Origin: Euryarchaeota archaeon UBA23
GTDB taxonomy: Archaea > Thermoplasmatota > Poseidoniia > Poseidoniales > Thalassarchaeaceae
Assembly: GCA_002498725.1 (NCBI GenBank)
Contig: DAIJ01000041.1
Coordinates: forward strand, 1 to 32,586
Reading direction: 5' to 3'
DNA: 32,586 bases
Shown one piece after another: positions 32,403 through 32,586 of this stretch. The first letter of the stretch is position 1, and the number at the start of each line of letters is the position of its first letter. The notes beneath the pieces are model-generated. The model ran no database searches. It was not told where the DNA came from and was given only the letters and a program-made list of their open reading frames with translations. The translations under genes were made by a program, and so were the position numbers.

Positions 32403-32586
32403 ATGGAGGATGTGGCTGCAAACGAACGACCTTCATTTTCTAGAGAAGATGAGGATAAGGGGGGGCGACCGCAGATGTGGATTAATACAAATTTTACAGA
32501 ATCAGAGGAGAATTCATCAGTCTCGGCGAAGGAATTACTGCATCTATTAGAAAAAGAAAATAATGATGAAAATAATATTAATTACA
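32403..32586 (+). CDS. Unrecognised acidic protein, N-terminal fragment (runs off the window)
   Basis: An open frame starts at the ATG at 32403 and has no stop up to the window edge (61 complete codons). It has AGGTG about 8 nt upstream and follows the YeiH-family gene by 17 nt. The N-terminus is hydrophilic and acidic, with MEDVAANERPSF, GGRPQMWINTNF and an Asn/Glu-rich helix (ELLHLLEKENNDENN). There is no membrane segment or signal peptide. A run of seven G (32459-32465) lies in the frame. Too little is visible to name a function. Confidence 0.55.
   Translation, partial: MEDVAANERPSFSREDEDKGGRPQMWINTNFTESEENSSVSAKELLHLLEKENNDENNINY

Noticed and set aside
1..32586. CRISPR arrays, insertion sequences, prophage or toxin-antitoxin systems
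   Set aside because: I saw no regularly spaced repeats, transposase or integrase-like proteins, or known defence domains; nearly all sequence is accounted for by housekeeping genes.

Overview
This 32.6 kb window reads as chromosomal DNA of a planktonic euryarchaeon, most plausibly Marine Group II/III (Poseidoniia-like). The archaeal evidence is direct: class I release factor aRF1 (NIKS, GGQ and a zinc ribbon), aIF2-beta, class I lysyl-tRNA synthetase, the SPOUT methylase Trm56, an archaeal-type PyrH, a GfcR-type HTH-PRTase, a Nog1-type GTPase and a DUF2116 Zn-ribbon protein. A marine and aerobic lifestyle is inferred from the low G+C, the bacterial-like folate and lipoate genes and the SAP/M28 secreted-type peptidase. 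I could not test the genus-level assignment. Genes are tightly packed and nearly every intergenic gap is under 100 nt.

Layout. (1) 1-1235: the 3' end of tRNA-Leu(UAA), then convergent folM-folB (pterin/folate). (2) 1340-9322: one 8 kb operon with lipoyl synthase, branched-chain 2-oxoacid dehydrogenase E1-alpha, E1-beta, E2 and E3, octanoyltransferase LipB and a class V PLP enzyme. It encodes the complex together with the enzymes that make its lipoyl cofactor. (3) 9365-11739: UbiX flavin prenyltransferase and a SAP-TM-M28 peptidase. (4) 15247-11736 (minus): aRF1, ArgRS, peroxiredoxin. (5) 15348-17184: PyrH, DUF2116, a membrane protein, and a 39-codon Zn-ribbon gene. (6) 17181-20222: Nog1-type GTPase (minus), a hypothetical protein, pterin carbinolamine dehydratase, nitroreductase, aIF2-beta (minus). 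(7) 20310-23013: dUTPase, GfcR-like regulator, LysRS-I. (8) 28045-23015 (minus): carA-carB and a FUN14-like protein. (9) 29322-28089 (minus): membrane protein and Trm56. (10) 29378 to the end: dihydropteroate synthase, TraB-family protein, YeiH-family transporter and the start of an unrecognised acidic protein.

Themes. Four pterin/folate genes (folB, folM, folP, PCD) are scattered over the window. Pyrimidine supply is represented by carAB, pyrH and dut, and translation by aRF1, ArgRS, LysRS, aIF2-beta, Trm56 and tRNA-Leu. Two start modes can be seen. Transcription-unit-first genes often have a TATA-like box whose first base is about 29-30 nt before the ATG, which implies leaderless mRNA. Genes inside operons have GGAG/GAGG motifs or stop/start overlaps. 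The best signal outside the genes is an identical 12-mer placed exactly 30 nt upstream of two unrelated ATGs. One of these ATGs opens a 39-codon Zn-ribbon gene that is easily missed. I see no CRISPR array, insertion sequence or prophage, and no clear new multi-gene system.
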